From Mucilaginibacter robiniae (GTDB taxonomy: Bacteria; Bacteroidota; Bacteroidia; Sphingobacteriales; Sphingobacteriaceae), in contig NZ_CP051682.1 in NCBI RefSeq assembly GCF_012849215.1, positions 62,001 to 126,000 on the forward strand: a DNA stretch of 64,000 bases, given 5' to 3'. Positions within the stretch are counted from its first letter, which is position 1. Every line of letters starts with the position of its first letter. This document shows positions 35,256 to 44,989 of this stretch, piece by piece. The position numbers and the translations under genes are program-made. The notes under the pieces are model-generated. The model made no database searches. It was not told the origin of the DNA and worked only from the letters and a program-made list of their open reading frames with translations.

Positions 35256-37610
35256 TTAAAAAGGTAAACCTATACCAAAATTGAGCTGCATAAATCGATA
35301 AGTTTCATTATGACTGTCTTCGTAAGTGTTTTTAAAACTTCCGGTGTGGAAGAGTTCATCAAAATGCTTTATTAGCACCCACTGGTCGGCACCACTAAAT
35401 TGTGGGTCTTTTAGCTTAAAGGCTGCATCAAACCTGAAAATAAAGTAACTTAAATCAAACCGTAATCCTGTACCAATACCAATAGCTGTAGATTGAAACA
35501 GCTTATCAAACCGGAACTGCCCGCCTGGATTGTCACTGGTTTCGTGCAAACGCCATACGTTACCAAAATCAACGAAAGTGGCACCTTTTAGCTTAGTGCC
35601 AAAAAAGTTATCAGCCAGTTTATACCGGTATTCAGCATTACCAATAATTTTAATTTCACCAAACTGATCCAGATACTTTAAACGGTTGCGTGTTGTGCTA
35701 TCAGGATATACAGCCCGATTAAATTGTCCGGGACCTAAGGTTCGCGGTAACCAAGCACGAATATCATTAGCCCCACCTGCATAATAATTCTTTTCAAAAA
35801 TTAGCTGATTGCTATTACCGTAAGGTATGCCTATACCTGGGTTTATACGGAATATAAACTGTCGCTCATTTCCACCTAAGTAACGGTAAAAACGTAGATC
35901 GACTTCAGCCTTGGCATATTGTGCAAAGGCATATCCAAATAGCGTACGCTGACCTGCTGTATCTCGCTTAGTATTTAAAACTTTACTAATCAAACTTAAG
36001 GTATTACCACCAACATCTATAAAGCCTCTGAAATAAGTAAAGTTACCTAAAGTGTTTAGCTTATTGGCATTCAACTGAAAAGTATATTGGCTACTTGCCG
36101 TATATACGGTTCGGCCAATCAGGTAGATATAAGAGTAACGATTTTGGCTGAGTAATGTAGATTTAGCTATTGGATCAATAGTTCCGTTAGAAAACTCGAT
36201 ACTTATTGGCGTAAGTGTATGCTGTTTACGAGCTGTTTCCACCCAATCATACGTTAATGAATTGATAAAACTGCGGCGTTCTACCAAGCCTTTTTGATAA
36301 AATAGCTGCAAACTGGATGAAAAAGTAGTATGCGGAACACCATATTTGCCTAAAGTAGGTACATTAAAAGGTGCAATAATGCGCGGATATACTAAGTTAG
36401 CTCCTATCTTAAAATCTTGATTTTCGATACTGCCTGCTGTAGCTGTATTGGCATTATCAAATAATACGCTCCAGTTTAACTTAATTTGTAATACCTCTGC
36501 CCGTTTAAAAATATTACGATCAGTAAAAGTGTTACCCAAGTTATAACCATACCGACCACTGTTAAACAGAAACTCTGCTTCTACCCGATCAGACATTCGC
36601 TTTAATGGAATAATATCAATACGGCTGTCCAGTTTCCGATTTACACTATCGGGCAACTTAATATATACAGGATTGGGTACGTTACGGAATACATTGAGTT
36701 CCGATAAGCGCGATGTAGTTAATGATTGCTGATCAATATTATAAAGGTCTCCTTTTCTCTGAAACACATAACGCGTAACCGATTCAGGATGAAATTTATG
36801 GGAGTAATCAACAAAACGAAATTGTGAATCAACCTGTATAGTATCTGCTTTACCTGTGCTACGCCCAGCGCTATTAGATATAGTAATCAGTGTGTTGTTG
36901 ATTTTGTAAGTAGGATGATGTGCCTTACCGTCTGGGTTATCGATAACTGTCTTGATATCTACTACTTTATTGTTAAAGGTAGAATCATAGTTATAGTTAA
37001 TGTATTGACGATAAAAATCATAGTACCCGTTACGTTTCATGATTTGATAAAACTCATCACGGTCGTAAGCCAAGCTGTCGGTATCAAAACGGCCACCAGG
37101 CTGTACGTGTGAAAAACGTGGTCGGTTAATGCGGTACAACAATCGCACATTGGAGTCGCCTATGCTATCCTGAATACTTCTTATTCTAAAAAGCGGACCT
37201 TCATCAGCTGTAAAGGTTAGCTTAGCTTTTTTCTTTCGTATTTGTATATCACTGCTTACTCTTGCCTTTAAATAACCTTTGTTACGCAGAAAGTGCTCTA
37301 TCTGCATACGTGAATATTCTACCAGGTTACTATCTAAAATGGATGGTGGTTCGCCAATGTTATTCTTGCCTTTTTTATTGAAAGTGAGATATAATTGCAG
37401 GTTGATCCAGTTGTTAGGTTGCTGCTGACGATCAACATAGGTTAAAGCTTGTTCAGAAAATTCTTTGTCTACATTCTGCAATTTTAACTTGCGCACCAGT
37501 GCCTGGTTATCATCCAGCCGGCGTGTTAAGCTACAACTGCTTACCAGTAAGAGGAAAAGAATACTTAATATTGTAAGGCCATTTAACGTAGTACCCAGGT
37601 ATGCTTTCAA
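35256..37610 (-). CDS. tamL: BamA/TamA family outer-membrane lipoprotein TamL
   Basis: The 784-residue protein begins with a lipoprotein signal (LTILSILFLLLVSSCSLTRR, lipobox VSSC). It continues with POTRA-like periplasmic modules and ends with a 16-strand-type beta-barrel closing in a terminal Phe (LNFGIGLPF). This is the Bacteroidota TamL form of the Omp85 superfamily, which works in outer-membrane assembly with TamB. The start must be the TTG at 37610: there is no ATG before the signal peptide and an in-frame TGA lies 12 bases upstream. The gene therefore overlaps the start of the divergent methyltransferase by 10 bases. Confidence 0.88.
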   Translation of the reverse strand: MKAYLGTTLNGLTILSILFLLLVSSCSLTRRLDDNQALVRKLKLQNVDKEFSEQALTYVDRQQQPNNWINLQLYLTFNKKGKNNIGEPPSILDSNLVEYSRMQIEHFLRNKGYLKARVSSDIQIRKKKAKLTFTADEGPLFRIRSIQDSIGDSNVRLLYRINRPRFSHVQPGGRFDTDSLAYDRDEFYQIMKRNGYYDFYRQYINYNYDSTFNNKVVDIKTVIDNPDGKAHHPTYKINNTLITISNSAGRSTGKADTIQVDSQFRFVDYSHKFHPESVTRYVFQRKGDLYNIDQQSLTTSRLSELNVFRNVPNPVYIKLPDSVNRKLDSRIDIIPLKRMSDRVEAEFLFNSGRYGYNLGNTFTDRNIFKRAEVLQIKLNWSVLFDNANTATAGSIENQDFKIGANLVYPRIIAPFNVPTLGKYGVPHTTFSSSLQLFYQKGLVERRSFINSLTYDWVETARKQHTLTPISIEFSNGTIDPIAKSTLLSQNRYSYIYLIGRTVYTASSQYTFQLNANKLNTLGNFTYFRGFIDVGGNTLSLISKVLNTKRDTAGQRTLFGYAFAQYAKAEVDLRFYRYLGGNERQFIFRINPGIGIPYGNSNQLIFEKNYYAGGANDIRAWLPRTLGPGQFNRAVYPDSTTRNRLKYLDQFGEIKIIGNAEYRYKLADNFFGTKLKGATFVDFGNVWRLHETSDNPGGQFRFDKLFQSTAIGIGTGLRFDLSYFIFRFDAAFKLKDPQFSGADQWVLIKHFDELFHTGSFKNTYEDSHNETYRFMQLNFGIGLPF

Positions 37611-38350
37611 AATCTCAGATCAGTTTAATTAAATCCTTACAACATAAAAAGTTTCGCCGCGAACACCAGCTTTTTGTAGTTGAGGGTTATAAATCGGTTG
37701 CCGAATTCATCACATCACCATATTCTATTCAAACCCTTTTTTATACACCAGCTATAGCGGCTAAATTGCCTAAAATACCAAAGAAACTAAATTTTCAGGA
37801 AATTACAGTAGCTGAATTAGAAAAAATCACTGGCCTCACCACACCTCAAGATGCATTAGCCTTAGTGCAAGTACCTGATTACACACCTGTTGTATTAGAG
37901 AATATTAAACAAAAGTTCACCTTAGTACTGGATGGTATACAAGACCCTGGAAACTTAGGCACCATCATCCGTACAGCAGATTGGTTTGGTATTGAAAACA
38001 TCATCTGCTCTACCGATACTGTTGATGCTTACAACCCTAAAGTAGTGCAGGCTACTATGGGCTCGTTGGCACGTGTTAAAGTGCATTATACCACTTTGAC
38101 AGATTTGTTGACCACATTGCCACTTCCAATTTATGGTGCATTACTGAATGGTAAAAATATTTATACTACAAATTTTGGCGAAGAAGGGCTAATTGTAATG
38201 GGCAACGAAGGCAATGGATTGCGACCTGATATTGAACAACTTATTAGCGAAGCTATCACAATTCCGCGTGTGGGAAACGCGGAATCTTTAAATGTGGGGA
38301 TCGCTACAGCGCTATTTTGTTCAGAACTTAACAGAAAAAGGTACAAATAA
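37601..38350 (+). CDS. SpoU/TrmH family RNA methyltransferase
   Basis: The 249-residue protein has an N-terminal substrate-binding part (LIKSLQHKKFRREHQLFVVE). The SPOUT knot domain follows, with motifs LDGIQDPGNLGTIIRTADWF, VVQATMGSLARV, IVMGNEGNGLRPDI and IPRVGNAESLNVGIATALF. It transfers a methyl group from SAM to a ribose 2'-OH in rRNA or tRNA. The start ATG at 37601 lies inside the 5' end of tamL on the other strand, and the family begins with the same MLSKSQI-type sequence, so the start is likely right. The exact RNA target is unknown. Confidence 0.93.
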   Translation: MLSKSQISLIKSLQHKKFRREHQLFVVEGYKSVAEFITSPYSIQTLFYTPAIAAKLPKIPKKLNFQEITVAELEKITGLTTPQDALALVQVPDYTPVVLENIKQKFTLVLDGIQDPGNLGTIIRTADWFGIENIICSTDTVDAYNPKVVQATMGSLARVKVHYTTLTDLLTTLPLPIYGALLNGKNIYTTNFGEEGLIVMGNEGNGLRPDIEQLISEAITIPRVGNAESLNVGIATALFCSELNRKRYK

Positions 38351-38353
38351 ATG

Positions 38354-38383
38354 TTGCTGGTGAAATATTAATTATTATTTTTG
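38354..38383 (+). promoter_or_regulatory. tRNA-Cys promoter
   Basis: TTG (38354-38356) and TATTTTTG (38376-38383) are separated by exactly 19 bases, and the tRNA starts 20 bases after the -7 box. It is the clearest match in the window to the Bacteroidota sigma-A pattern. Confidence 0.75.
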
Positions 38384-38402
38384 CACTCCATTTAAAACGA
38401 AT

Positions 38403-38473
38403 GGTCGGGTGGCCGAGTGGCTAGGCAGAGGTCTGCAAAACCTTCTACAGCGGTTCGAATCCGCTCTCGACCT
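38403..38473 (+). tRNA. tRNA-Cys (anticodon GCA)
   Basis: The cloverleaf has acceptor stem GGTCGGG/CTCGACC, discriminator T (usual for tRNA-Cys), anticodon stem GAGGT/ACCTT around loop CTGCAAA (anticodon GCA), and T-arm GTTCGAATC. CCA is not encoded. Confidence 0.95.
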
Positions 38474-38503
38474 CACAGGATTTACGATTAAATAAAATTT
38501 GCC

Positions 38504-38674
38504 ATGGGCGTTACACGTTTAAAAAGAAAAGACAGAAGAAACAAAACTGTTTCTCGTTTAGAAGTACAACACTTAAAACTGGCTACTAACCTGGAACCAG
38601 GCAGCCGCTCAAAAGAATCTAAAAATAGCCAAATTGCTAAAAACAACGAAGTTTTAGCTAATTTGACCAAGTAA
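38504..38674 (+). CDS. small basic protein, conserved-looking, unknown function
   Basis: This 56-residue gene lies 30 bases after tRNA-Cys and probably shares its transcript. The product starts MGVTRLKRKDRRNKTVSRLE, is rich in Lys and Arg in the first 25 residues and continues with an uncharged-to-mixed tail (SKNSQIAKNNEVLANLTK). It resembles small ribosome- or nucleic-acid-associated proteins, but I recognise no named family. The in-frame ATG and the terminator 87 bases after the stop support a real gene. Confidence 0.7.
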   Translation: MGVTRLKRKDRRNKTVSRLEVQHLKLATNLEPGSRSKESKNSQIAKNNEVLANLTK

Positions 38675-38760
38675 TTATCAGGCTTCTGCCCCAATTACCT
38701 ACTACATTTAATTAAAAATAGCAAACTTGTTCAGCAAGTATTTTAGCTTACCATATTAAA

Positions 38761-38792
38761 AATCCTGTCAGTTTATACTGACAGGATTTTTT
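38761..38792. terminator. bidirectional intrinsic terminator
   Basis: AATCCTGTCAG (38761-38771) and CTGACAGGATT (38778-38788) form a perfect 11-bp stem with a 6-nt loop, followed by a T-run and preceded by an A-run. It serves the small basic gene and the convergent pyrD. Confidence 0.9.
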
Positions 38793-39816
38793 TATTGATG
38801 CGACCAATTAGCCCTGGTCCCTCATAAATAAAGCCGGTGTATAGTTGTATAAGCGCAGCTCCAGCTTGTAATTTCTCTAAGGCATCTTCAGGAGAGTGTA
38901 CGCCACCTACTCCAATAATCGGAAAAGCTCCATTTGATTTTTGATTAAGGTATCTGATTACTTCTGTAGAACGAGTGGTTAAAGGCTTGCCACTTAATCC
39001 TCCGGTTTCAGTAACTACACTCCCGTTGGTTTGCAAACTTTCGCGGTTTATTGTAGTATTAGTAGCAATCAGGCCAGCTATTCCGGTTTGCAGCACAATA
39101 TCAACAATATCATCTAACTGCTCATTGGTCAAATCTGGTGCTATCTTCAATAATATAGGTCTGCTTTTGCCATTCTTATTATTTCGCTGTTGCAGTGTAT
39201 TCAAGATGTGCATGAGTGGTTCCTTTTCCTGCAACGCTCTTAAGCCGGGCGTATTAGGCGAACTAACGTTTACTACAAAGTAATCTACCACATCAAATAA
39301 GCAATCAAAACATTTAATGTAGTCGTTTACGGCATCTTCATTAGACGTATTCTTATTTTTACCAATATTACCACCTATCATTATTCCTTGCTGCTCCGAT
39401 TGTTGGGTTTTACGATAAGCTTTAATACGTGCAGCTAATACTTCAGCCCCCTGATTGTTAAATCCCATCCGATTAATCAAAGCTCCATCAGTAGGCAACC
39501 GGAACATGCGAGGCTTAGGATTACCAGGTTGAGGTAAAGGCGTCACTGTTCCTACTTCCACAAAGCCAAAACCTAAGTTAGCCATTTCAGCTATCAGTTC
39601 ACCATTTTTATCAAAGCCAGCAGCTAACCCTACCGGGTTTTTGAATTTTAATCCAAATACCTCGCGAGTTAATCTCTTATCTTCAACATTCCAAGCAGTT
39701 CTGGTTAGTGCAGTAGCACCGGGAACATGATTAGCTAGCTTTAAGCCGGCAGTAACGAAATGATGAACTTTCTCAGGATCAAACTTGAATAGTATAGGCT
39801 TTATTAAAGAATACAT
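38773..39816 (-). CDS. pyrD: dihydroorotate dehydrogenase (quinone)
   Basis: The 347-residue class 2 enzyme shows the FMN-binding and catalytic motifs: [49 protein letters not shown] and the class 2 catalytic Ser in [15 protein letters not shown]. The closing phosphate site is [20 protein letters not shown]. It is a membrane-bound enzyme of pyrimidine synthesis that passes electrons to the quinone pool. Its stop lies inside the terminator hairpin, so the last codons form part of the stem. Confidence 0.97.
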   Translation of the reverse strand: MYSLIKPILFKFDPEKVHHFVTAGLKLANHVPGATALTRTAWNVEDKRLTREVFGLKFKNPVGLAAGFDKNGELIAEMANLGFGFVEVGTVTPLPQPGNPKPRMFRLPTDGALINRMGFNNQGAEVLAARIKAYRKTQQSEQQGIMIGGNIGKNKNTSNEDAVNDYIKCFDCLFDVVDYFVVNVSSPNTPGLRALQEKEPLMHILNTLQQRNNKNGKSRPILLKIAPDLTNEQLDDIVDIVLQTGIAGLIATNTTINRESLQTNGSVVTETGGLSGKPLTTRSTEVIRYLNQKSNGAFPIIGVGGVHSPEDALEKLQAGAALIQLYTGFIYEGPGLIGRINKKILSV

Positions 39817-39895
39817 GAGGCGAAGTTAGAAGTTTATTCCTTGAATTTGTAGCTTTGGTAACAACAAGTACCTACAAAACCAATTTACCTATATT

Positions 39896-40645
39896 ATGCT
39901 TAACCGCCGCAAATTTATCCAGAGCTCAGCTATTGCAACACTGGCTACCGTTTCCATCCCAGACATTGTTAATGCTGCAGCAACAGCACTCCCAGCCAAA
40001 AAAGTTTCTTTAACTGTTAACGATACTATTCTTTTTCAAGGAGATTCGATAACAGATTGGGGACGTAACAAAACAGATGCTAATTTTAATACATCTTCGG
40101 CCTTAGGATCGGGCTACGCGCTTTTAACGGCCTCGCAGTTGTTACTTAACAACCCAACTAAAAACCTGCACATTTATAATAAAGGTATTAGCGGTAATAA
40201 AGTATATCAATTGGCAGACCGTTGGGAAGCTGATTGTTTAGCTATAAAACCTAACGTGCTTAGTGTTCTGGTTGGGGTAAATGATTTTTGGCATACCTTA
40301 TCCAACGGATATAAAGGTACAGTAGAAACTTACCGCAATGATTACAAAGCTTTGCTAACCCGCACCAAACAAGCCCTGCCCAATGTAAAATTGATTATAG
40401 GCGAACCGTTTGCGGTTAAAGGCGTGAAAGCTGTTGATGAAAGATGGTATCCTACCTTTGACAACTACCGACAGGCTGCTCGTGAAATAGCTACGGAGTT
40501 TGATGCTGTATTTATACCTTACCAAAGCCTATTTAACGAAGCTTTGAAAGCAGCTCCAGGCTCTTACTGGACTACTGATGGTGTACACCCGAGTGTAGCA
40601 GGAGAAGCTTTAATGGCTCAAGCTTGGCTGAAAGCAGTGAAATGA
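39896..40645 (+). CDS. secreted SGNH/GDSL hydrolase
   Basis: The 249-residue protein begins with a signal that looks Tat-like (NRRKFIQSSAIATLATVSIP). It then has the SGNH blocks: GDS in LFQGDSITDWGRN, Gly in the NKGISGN block, Asn in VLVGVNDFWH and the DxxH pair in TTDGVHPSVAG. It should be a periplasmic or exported esterase, possibly a glycan deacetylase. It is the first of two SGNH genes in tandem, 132 bases apart, facing an acyltransferase gene. Confidence 0.88.
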   Translation: MLNRRKFIQSSAIATLATVSIPDIVNAAATALPAKKVSLTVNDTILFQGDSITDWGRNKTDANFNTSSALGSGYALLTASQLLLNNPTKNLHIYNKGISGNKVYQLADRWEADCLAIKPNVLSVLVGVNDFWHTLSNGYKGTVETYRNDYKALLTRTKQALPNVKLIIGEPFAVKGVKAVDERWYPTFDNYRQAAREIATEFDAVFIPYQSLFNEALKAAPGSYWTTDGVHPSVAGEALMAQAWLKAVK

Positions 40646-40777
40646 GTTGGTAACAAATTCTCTCACATATCTCACGTTCTGCTTAGTAACAAGCACGATC
40701 TGACTTATGAGTTCAATATATTTTTATTTGTAACATTTATAATACAATATATATATTGGACTCATAAAATATTGTAG

Positions 40778-41551
40778 ATGAGTATACTTTACCGTACCAG
40801 ACTTTTTTTTCTATTTGCCTGTCTTTATAACTGCTGTATATCTTGCAAAAAAATTTCGGAAATTGATTCAACCACTAAGCATGATAGCACACTTAATGCT
40901 ATTACAAACCCTATTCCCTTAAAAGTATCCAGTAAACTAAAAACAATTGTTGTAGTTGGTTCATCTACAGCAGCAGGCTACGGAGCCAGTTCTATTGATT
41001 CAAGCTGGGTAAACAGGCTAAACAGCCAGTTACTTAATAGTAAAAAAGCAAGAATAATTAATTTAGGTGTTGGTGGTTTCAGTACTTACAATGTCATGCC
41101 CACCAATTTTATACCCGGACCATCCAGAGCCTACCCTGCTGTAAATAATAACATTACTCAAGCATTAAGCTATCATCCGGATATGGTTATTATTAACTTA
41201 CCGACTAACGATATTGCTTATGATTATAGCGATACTGAAATCATGAACAATTTCAAATTGATGGCTTCATTATTAGATTCCTCTAAAGTGGCTTATATTA
41301 TTACAGGTACTCAGCCTAGAAACTTTTCTTCACTACAAACCAGAAAACGGTTAAAAACTGTAGATGATGAACTAAATGCTGCTTTTCCAAACCATGTAAA
41401 TGATTATTTGAATCAGTTAAGTGATGACACCTGGAACATTAAACCGGATTTCAATTCTGGCGATGGCGTTCATGTGAATAATAAAGGTCATAAAATTATT
41501 TATCAATCCTTCATAACATTCCCACTGCTTCTAAAACTAATAAACCTCTAG
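40778..41551 (+). CDS. SGNH hydrolase, probable lipoprotein
   Basis: The 257-residue protein has an N-terminal hydrophobic segment ending in a cysteine-rich stretch (LFACLYNCCISCKK), a plausible lipobox. The SGNH blocks follow: VVGSSTAAGYGAS, LGVGGFSTYN, LPTNDIAYDYSD and GDGVHVNNKGH. Block I has GSS instead of GDS, and the nucleophile Ser is kept. It may act on acylated surface glycans. It converges on the acyltransferase gene with only 20 bases between stops. Confidence 0.85.
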   Translation: MSILYRTRLFFLFACLYNCCISCKKISEIDSTTKHDSTLNAITNPIPLKVSSKLKTIVVVGSSTAAGYGASSIDSSWVNRLNSQLLNSKKARIINLGVGGFSTYNVMPTNFIPGPSRAYPAVNNNITQALSYHPDMVIINLPTNDIAYDYSDTEIMNNFKLMASLLDSSKVAYIITGTQPRNFSSLQTRKRLKTVDDELNAAFPNHVNDYLNQLSDDTWNIKPDFNSGDGVHVNNKGHKIIYQSFITFPLLLKLINL

Positions 41552-41571
41552 TAATTAGGGGTACTATATTT

Positions 41572-42702
41572 TTAGTTACCTAGCTTTAAGTAAGCCAAAT
41601 TATATCGCAACAAAAATTTCACAAACACTACAGTTGTAAGGTAGCTGACAAAAAAAGACGCTATGGCTAGTGGTACATAAACAAGAGCTTTGTAAGTATA
41701 AATTTGAACCCCCAAGTACTGATCGGCCCATATAATTAACTTAGGGAAAACGTAATACATAATGGTTCCATGATAAAGGTAGATACCGTAAGTTTCGGCT
41801 CTCGGATTAAAAAAACCAAACTTCGGCGCTTTTGGACATACACGAACCAAAAACATAAACATGCATATAGCATATAGCTGATTTCCTAATCGTAATACGC
41901 TAAAAAAGTTAAGCTGGTGCTTATACAAGTAACATGACTCAACACTTGAAATGATATAAGTAGCTATTACTAAACCAAGTAACAACCACGGATTCATCAT
42001 GTATATTTTTTGTACAAAATTACTTTTCCGGATATATACCCCTAACCAAAGGTAAAATACAAAGGCAAATAAAGCAGACGTGTGGGATAGTTCAAATTGC
42101 TTGATGTAAACTGTAGCTATTGAATAGACTAACGTTATTCCGAGCAAAATCAAACCAAAGGAAACCTTATTAACTAATTTGTGAAAACAAAATAGAACAC
42201 TTAAACAAATCAGATAATTAGGTAGGTACCATAAATGACTTGATAAAAAGCAGAAGTGCAGAATACCACCTACCGTTTTGAGTTGATCTTGATCATGATG
42301 CAGTAGAAAAACCCTGATGAAAACTATTGAAAAAAGAATGATAAATGCAACAGCGTAAGGCTTTAAGGTTGTTGTTAAACGCCGTATAAAATAGTTTTTA
42401 GGGCTATCATGATCTATTTTAGAACCAAGTAAAAACCCTGAAATAATGAAAAAGCATAGTACAGAAAACTTAAATATCTGGTAAAAATAAATGCAGATGT
42501 TTGCATGATCTACCTTGGGCAGTGGATCAATTTCATACGGTGAAAATACTTTGTTATGAGCCCAAACAATGCCCATCATCGACAAAAACCGTATTAAGTT
42601 GATAAATGGATATTCCTGACGTCTGCTTTCAACAGGCGTTGAAATTTTAATTGGGTTTGGTTTAAGTTTAGGTAAAGTAGTACCAGCGTATTCTAATATC
42701 AT
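41572..42702 (-). CDS. membrane acyltransferase, acyltransferase-3 family
   Basis: The 376-residue protein has about ten membrane segments. The N-terminal part YPFINLIRFLSMMGIVWAHN followed by IFKFSVLCFFIISGFLLGSK matches acyltransferase-3 proteins, with the conserved R and H. Start is the ATG at 42702; the longer frame uses a TTG one codon upstream. It is similar in type but not close in sequence to the enzyme at 21548. Its place opposite two SGNH hydrolases suggests a paired add/remove acyl system, which is inference. Confidence 0.85.
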   Translation of the reverse strand: MILEYAGTTLPKLKPNPIKISTPVESRRQEYPFINLIRFLSMMGIVWAHNKVFSPYEIDPLPKVDHANICIYFYQIFKFSVLCFFIISGFLLGSKIDHDSPKNYFIRRLTTTLKPYAVAFIILFSIVFIRVFLLHHDQDQLKTVGGILHFCFLSSHLWYLPNYLICLSVLFCFHKLVNKVSFGLILLGITLVYSIATVYIKQFELSHTSALFAFVFYLWLGVYIRKSNFVQKIYMMNPWLLLGLVIATYIISSVESCYLYKHQLNFFSVLRLGNQLYAICMFMFLVRVCPKAPKFGFFNPRAETYGIYLYHGTIMYYVFPKLIIWADQYLGVQIYTYKALVYVPLAIASFFVSYLTTVVFVKFLLRYNLAYLKLGN

Positions 42703-43061
42703 CAATGCCTTCCAAGTAATAGTTGTTTAACTATGAGCTAGCTACGTTTTTATCAGTGCATGCACCGATAGAAGTTATTGTATATAAGCATCGGCGATTA
42801 TTACAGATCATCTTTATGCAAACCCAGTATACATTTTGCAACATGGAAGATTATCGATGTTAATTGTGATGTTTATATGTTACCGCAAAGTTAAAATTTC
42901 TCATTAAATTCGCAAATTTTCTCACTTTATTCACAATAAATATGTGAAGTAATTCATTTCACAACTTCACATCAAGGCCGATAGCACTTAATAGTCAGCG
43001 CTCTTTAATTTTTAAACCTTCATTTTAAGCAGCCTACATGGTTTCGTATATTTGTAGATAA
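42703..43061. other. intergenic region between acyltransferase and ABC-F genes
   Basis: No gene is visible in these 359 bases. They should hold divergent promoters; the only clear element is the -7 box of the ABC-F gene at 43047-43054. Confidence 0.5.
43047..43054 (+). promoter_or_regulatory. -7 box of the ABC-F gene
   Basis: TATATTTG is an exact TAnnTTTG box only 8 bases before the ATG at 43062. Transcription would begin at or next to the start codon, giving a leaderless or nearly leaderless mRNA. Confidence 0.55.
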
Positions 43062-44978
43062 ATGATTGCGATAAATAACCTTACGTTCGAGATTGGTGCG
43101 CGTGCACTGTATGATGAAGCTAACTGGCACATTAAACCCGGAGAAAAAATTGGCCTTATTGGTGCTAATGGAACTGGCAAAACTACTTTGCTGAAACTGA
43201 TTGTGGGGGATTATAAACCTACTTCAGGTACTATATCTAAATCAAAGGAACTGACTATTGGTTATTTAAATCAGGATTTGCTTTCTTACGCTTCCGATAA
43301 GTCTATTCTGCACGTGGCTATGGAAGCTTTTGATCGTCAAAATCAATTGCACACTGAGATTGAAACTTTACTGAAAAAGTTAGAAACTGATTACAGTGAA
43401 GATTTGCTTAACAAACTCAGTGACAAGCAACAGGAATTTGAAGCTTTAGATGGCTACAATATTGAGTACAAAGCTCACGAAATTTTAGCAGGCTTAGGCT
43501 TTAGTGATGTTGACCAGGAACGCAAACTAAGTACCTTCTCAGGTGGGTGGCGTATGCGGGTAATGCTGGCTAAAATTCTGTTACAAGCACCAGATATTCT
43601 ACTGCTGGATGAGCCTACCAACCACTTGGATTTACCTTCTATTCAATGGCTGGAAGATTACCTGAAAAACTTTGAAGGCGCTATCGTTATCGTATCTCAC
43701 GACCGTTGGTTTTTAGATAAAGTAATTAACCGAACTGTTGAATCCCGTAAAGGTAAATTAACTGTTTACGCCGGCAATTACACTTTCTACCTGGAAGAAA
43801 AATCTCTGCGTGAAGAAATTCAACGTGGTGAGTTTAAAAACCAGCAGGCAAAAATTAAGCAGGAAGAGCGCTTAATTGAGCGCTTCCGTGCTAAAGCATC
43901 TAAAGCTAAAATGGCGCAATCACGCATCAAGATGCTGGATAAGATGGAGCGTGTAGATGATGTGGATGATGATAACCCAAGCGTAAACTTTAACTTCAAA
44001 TTTACCAAGCAATCAGGCCGCCACGTAATCAACATTGAAAATTTAGGTAAAAGCTATCCAAACCTGGAAATACTTGATCATGCTAATGCAGTCATTGAAA
44101 AAGGCGATAAAATTGCGTTGATTGGTGCTAACGGCCGTGGTAAGTCAACCTTGCTGCGCATTATTGCAGGTGCTGATAAGACTTTCACCGGCAAATCCGA
44201 CACGGGTTATAACGTAACTCAAACTTTCTTCGCACAGCACCAACTGGAATCTTTGCACCTGGAAAGTGAAATACTACAAGAGTTACAAACTTTTGCCCCT
44301 AAACATACCGATACTGAACTGCGTTCCATACTAGGTTCATTCTTGTTTACCGGCGATGATGTGTTTAAAAAGATCAAGGTGCTTTCGGGTGGTGAAAAAT
44401 CAAGGGTTGCTTTAGCTAAAGCCTTAACGGCTGATGCTAACTTTTTGATACTGGATGAGCCTACCAACCACTTGGACATGCAGTCAGTAAACATTCTGAT
44501 CCAAGCTTTACAGCAGTATGAAGGCACTTTTATTGCCGTATCACACGACCGTTACTTCCTGGATAATATCGCTAACAAGATATGGTACATTGAAGACCAT
44601 AAAATAAAAGAGTACCCTGGCACTTACGCCGAGTATGAGGAATGGCAAAATAAACGCAAGTTACAGCCGAAAACTGCAGCTCCGGCACCTCAGCCTAAAA
44701 AGGAAGAAAAGAAACCTGTTGTTCAGCAGCCTACCGAGGATAAATCCAAACAGTTGAAAAAACTAAATCAGGATTTAGGTCGGATGGAGCAGCAAATATC
44801 CGATTTAGAGAAAGAAGTAAAACAGCTGGAAACGAAATTGGCTGATGATAGCATTTACAGCAACGCTAACAAGCTCAAAGAAACCAACAGTGCTTATCAG
44901 CAAAAACAATCGGCGCTAAAACAGGTACAGCAACAATGGGAAACGCTGGCCGAGCAGATTATGGAACTGGAAGCTTAA
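43062..44978 (+). CDS. ABC-F family ATPase (ribosome-associated type)
   Basis: The 638-residue protein has two ABC domains with no membrane segments. The first has Walker A GANGTGKTTLLK, signature FSGGWRMRVMLAK and Walker B LLLDEPTNHLD. The second has GANGRGKSTLLR, LSGGEKSRVALAKAL and LILDEPTNHLD. A charged linker lies at about 240-310, and a C-terminal coiled coil of about 80 residues follows a Pro/Lys-rich hinge. This is the ABC-F (Uup/EttA-like) layout, whose members act on the ribosome. Some give antibiotic resistance, but nothing here shows that. Confidence 0.93.
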   Translation: MIAINNLTFEIGARALYDEANWHIKPGEKIGLIGANGTGKTTLLKLIVGDYKPTSGTISKSKELTIGYLNQDLLSYASDKSILHVAMEAFDRQNQLHTEIETLLKKLETDYSEDLLNKLSDKQQEFEALDGYNIEYKAHEILAGLGFSDVDQERKLSTFSGGWRMRVMLAKILLQAPDILLLDEPTNHLDLPSIQWLEDYLKNFEGAIVIVSHDRWFLDKVINRTVESRKGKLTVYAGNYTFYLEEKSLREEIQRGEFKNQQAKIKQEERLIERFRAKASKAKMAQSRIKMLDKMERVDDVDDDNPSVNFNFKFTKQSGRHVINIENLGKSYPNLEILDHANAVIEKGDKIALIGANGRGKSTLLRIIAGADKTFTGKSDTGYNVTQTFFAQHQLESLHLESEILQELQTFAPKHTDTELRSILGSFLFTGDDVFKKIKVLSGGEKSRVALAKALTADANFLILDEPTNHLDMQSVNILIQALQQYEGTFIAVSHDRYFLDNIANKIWYIEDHKIKEYPGTYAEYEEWQNKRKLQPKTAAPAPQPKKEEKKPVVQQPTEDKSKQLKKLNQDLGRMEQQISDLEKEVKQLETKLADDSIYSNANKLKETNSAYQQKQSALKQVQQQWETLAEQIMELEA

Positions 44979-44989
44979 TTATTTGAATT

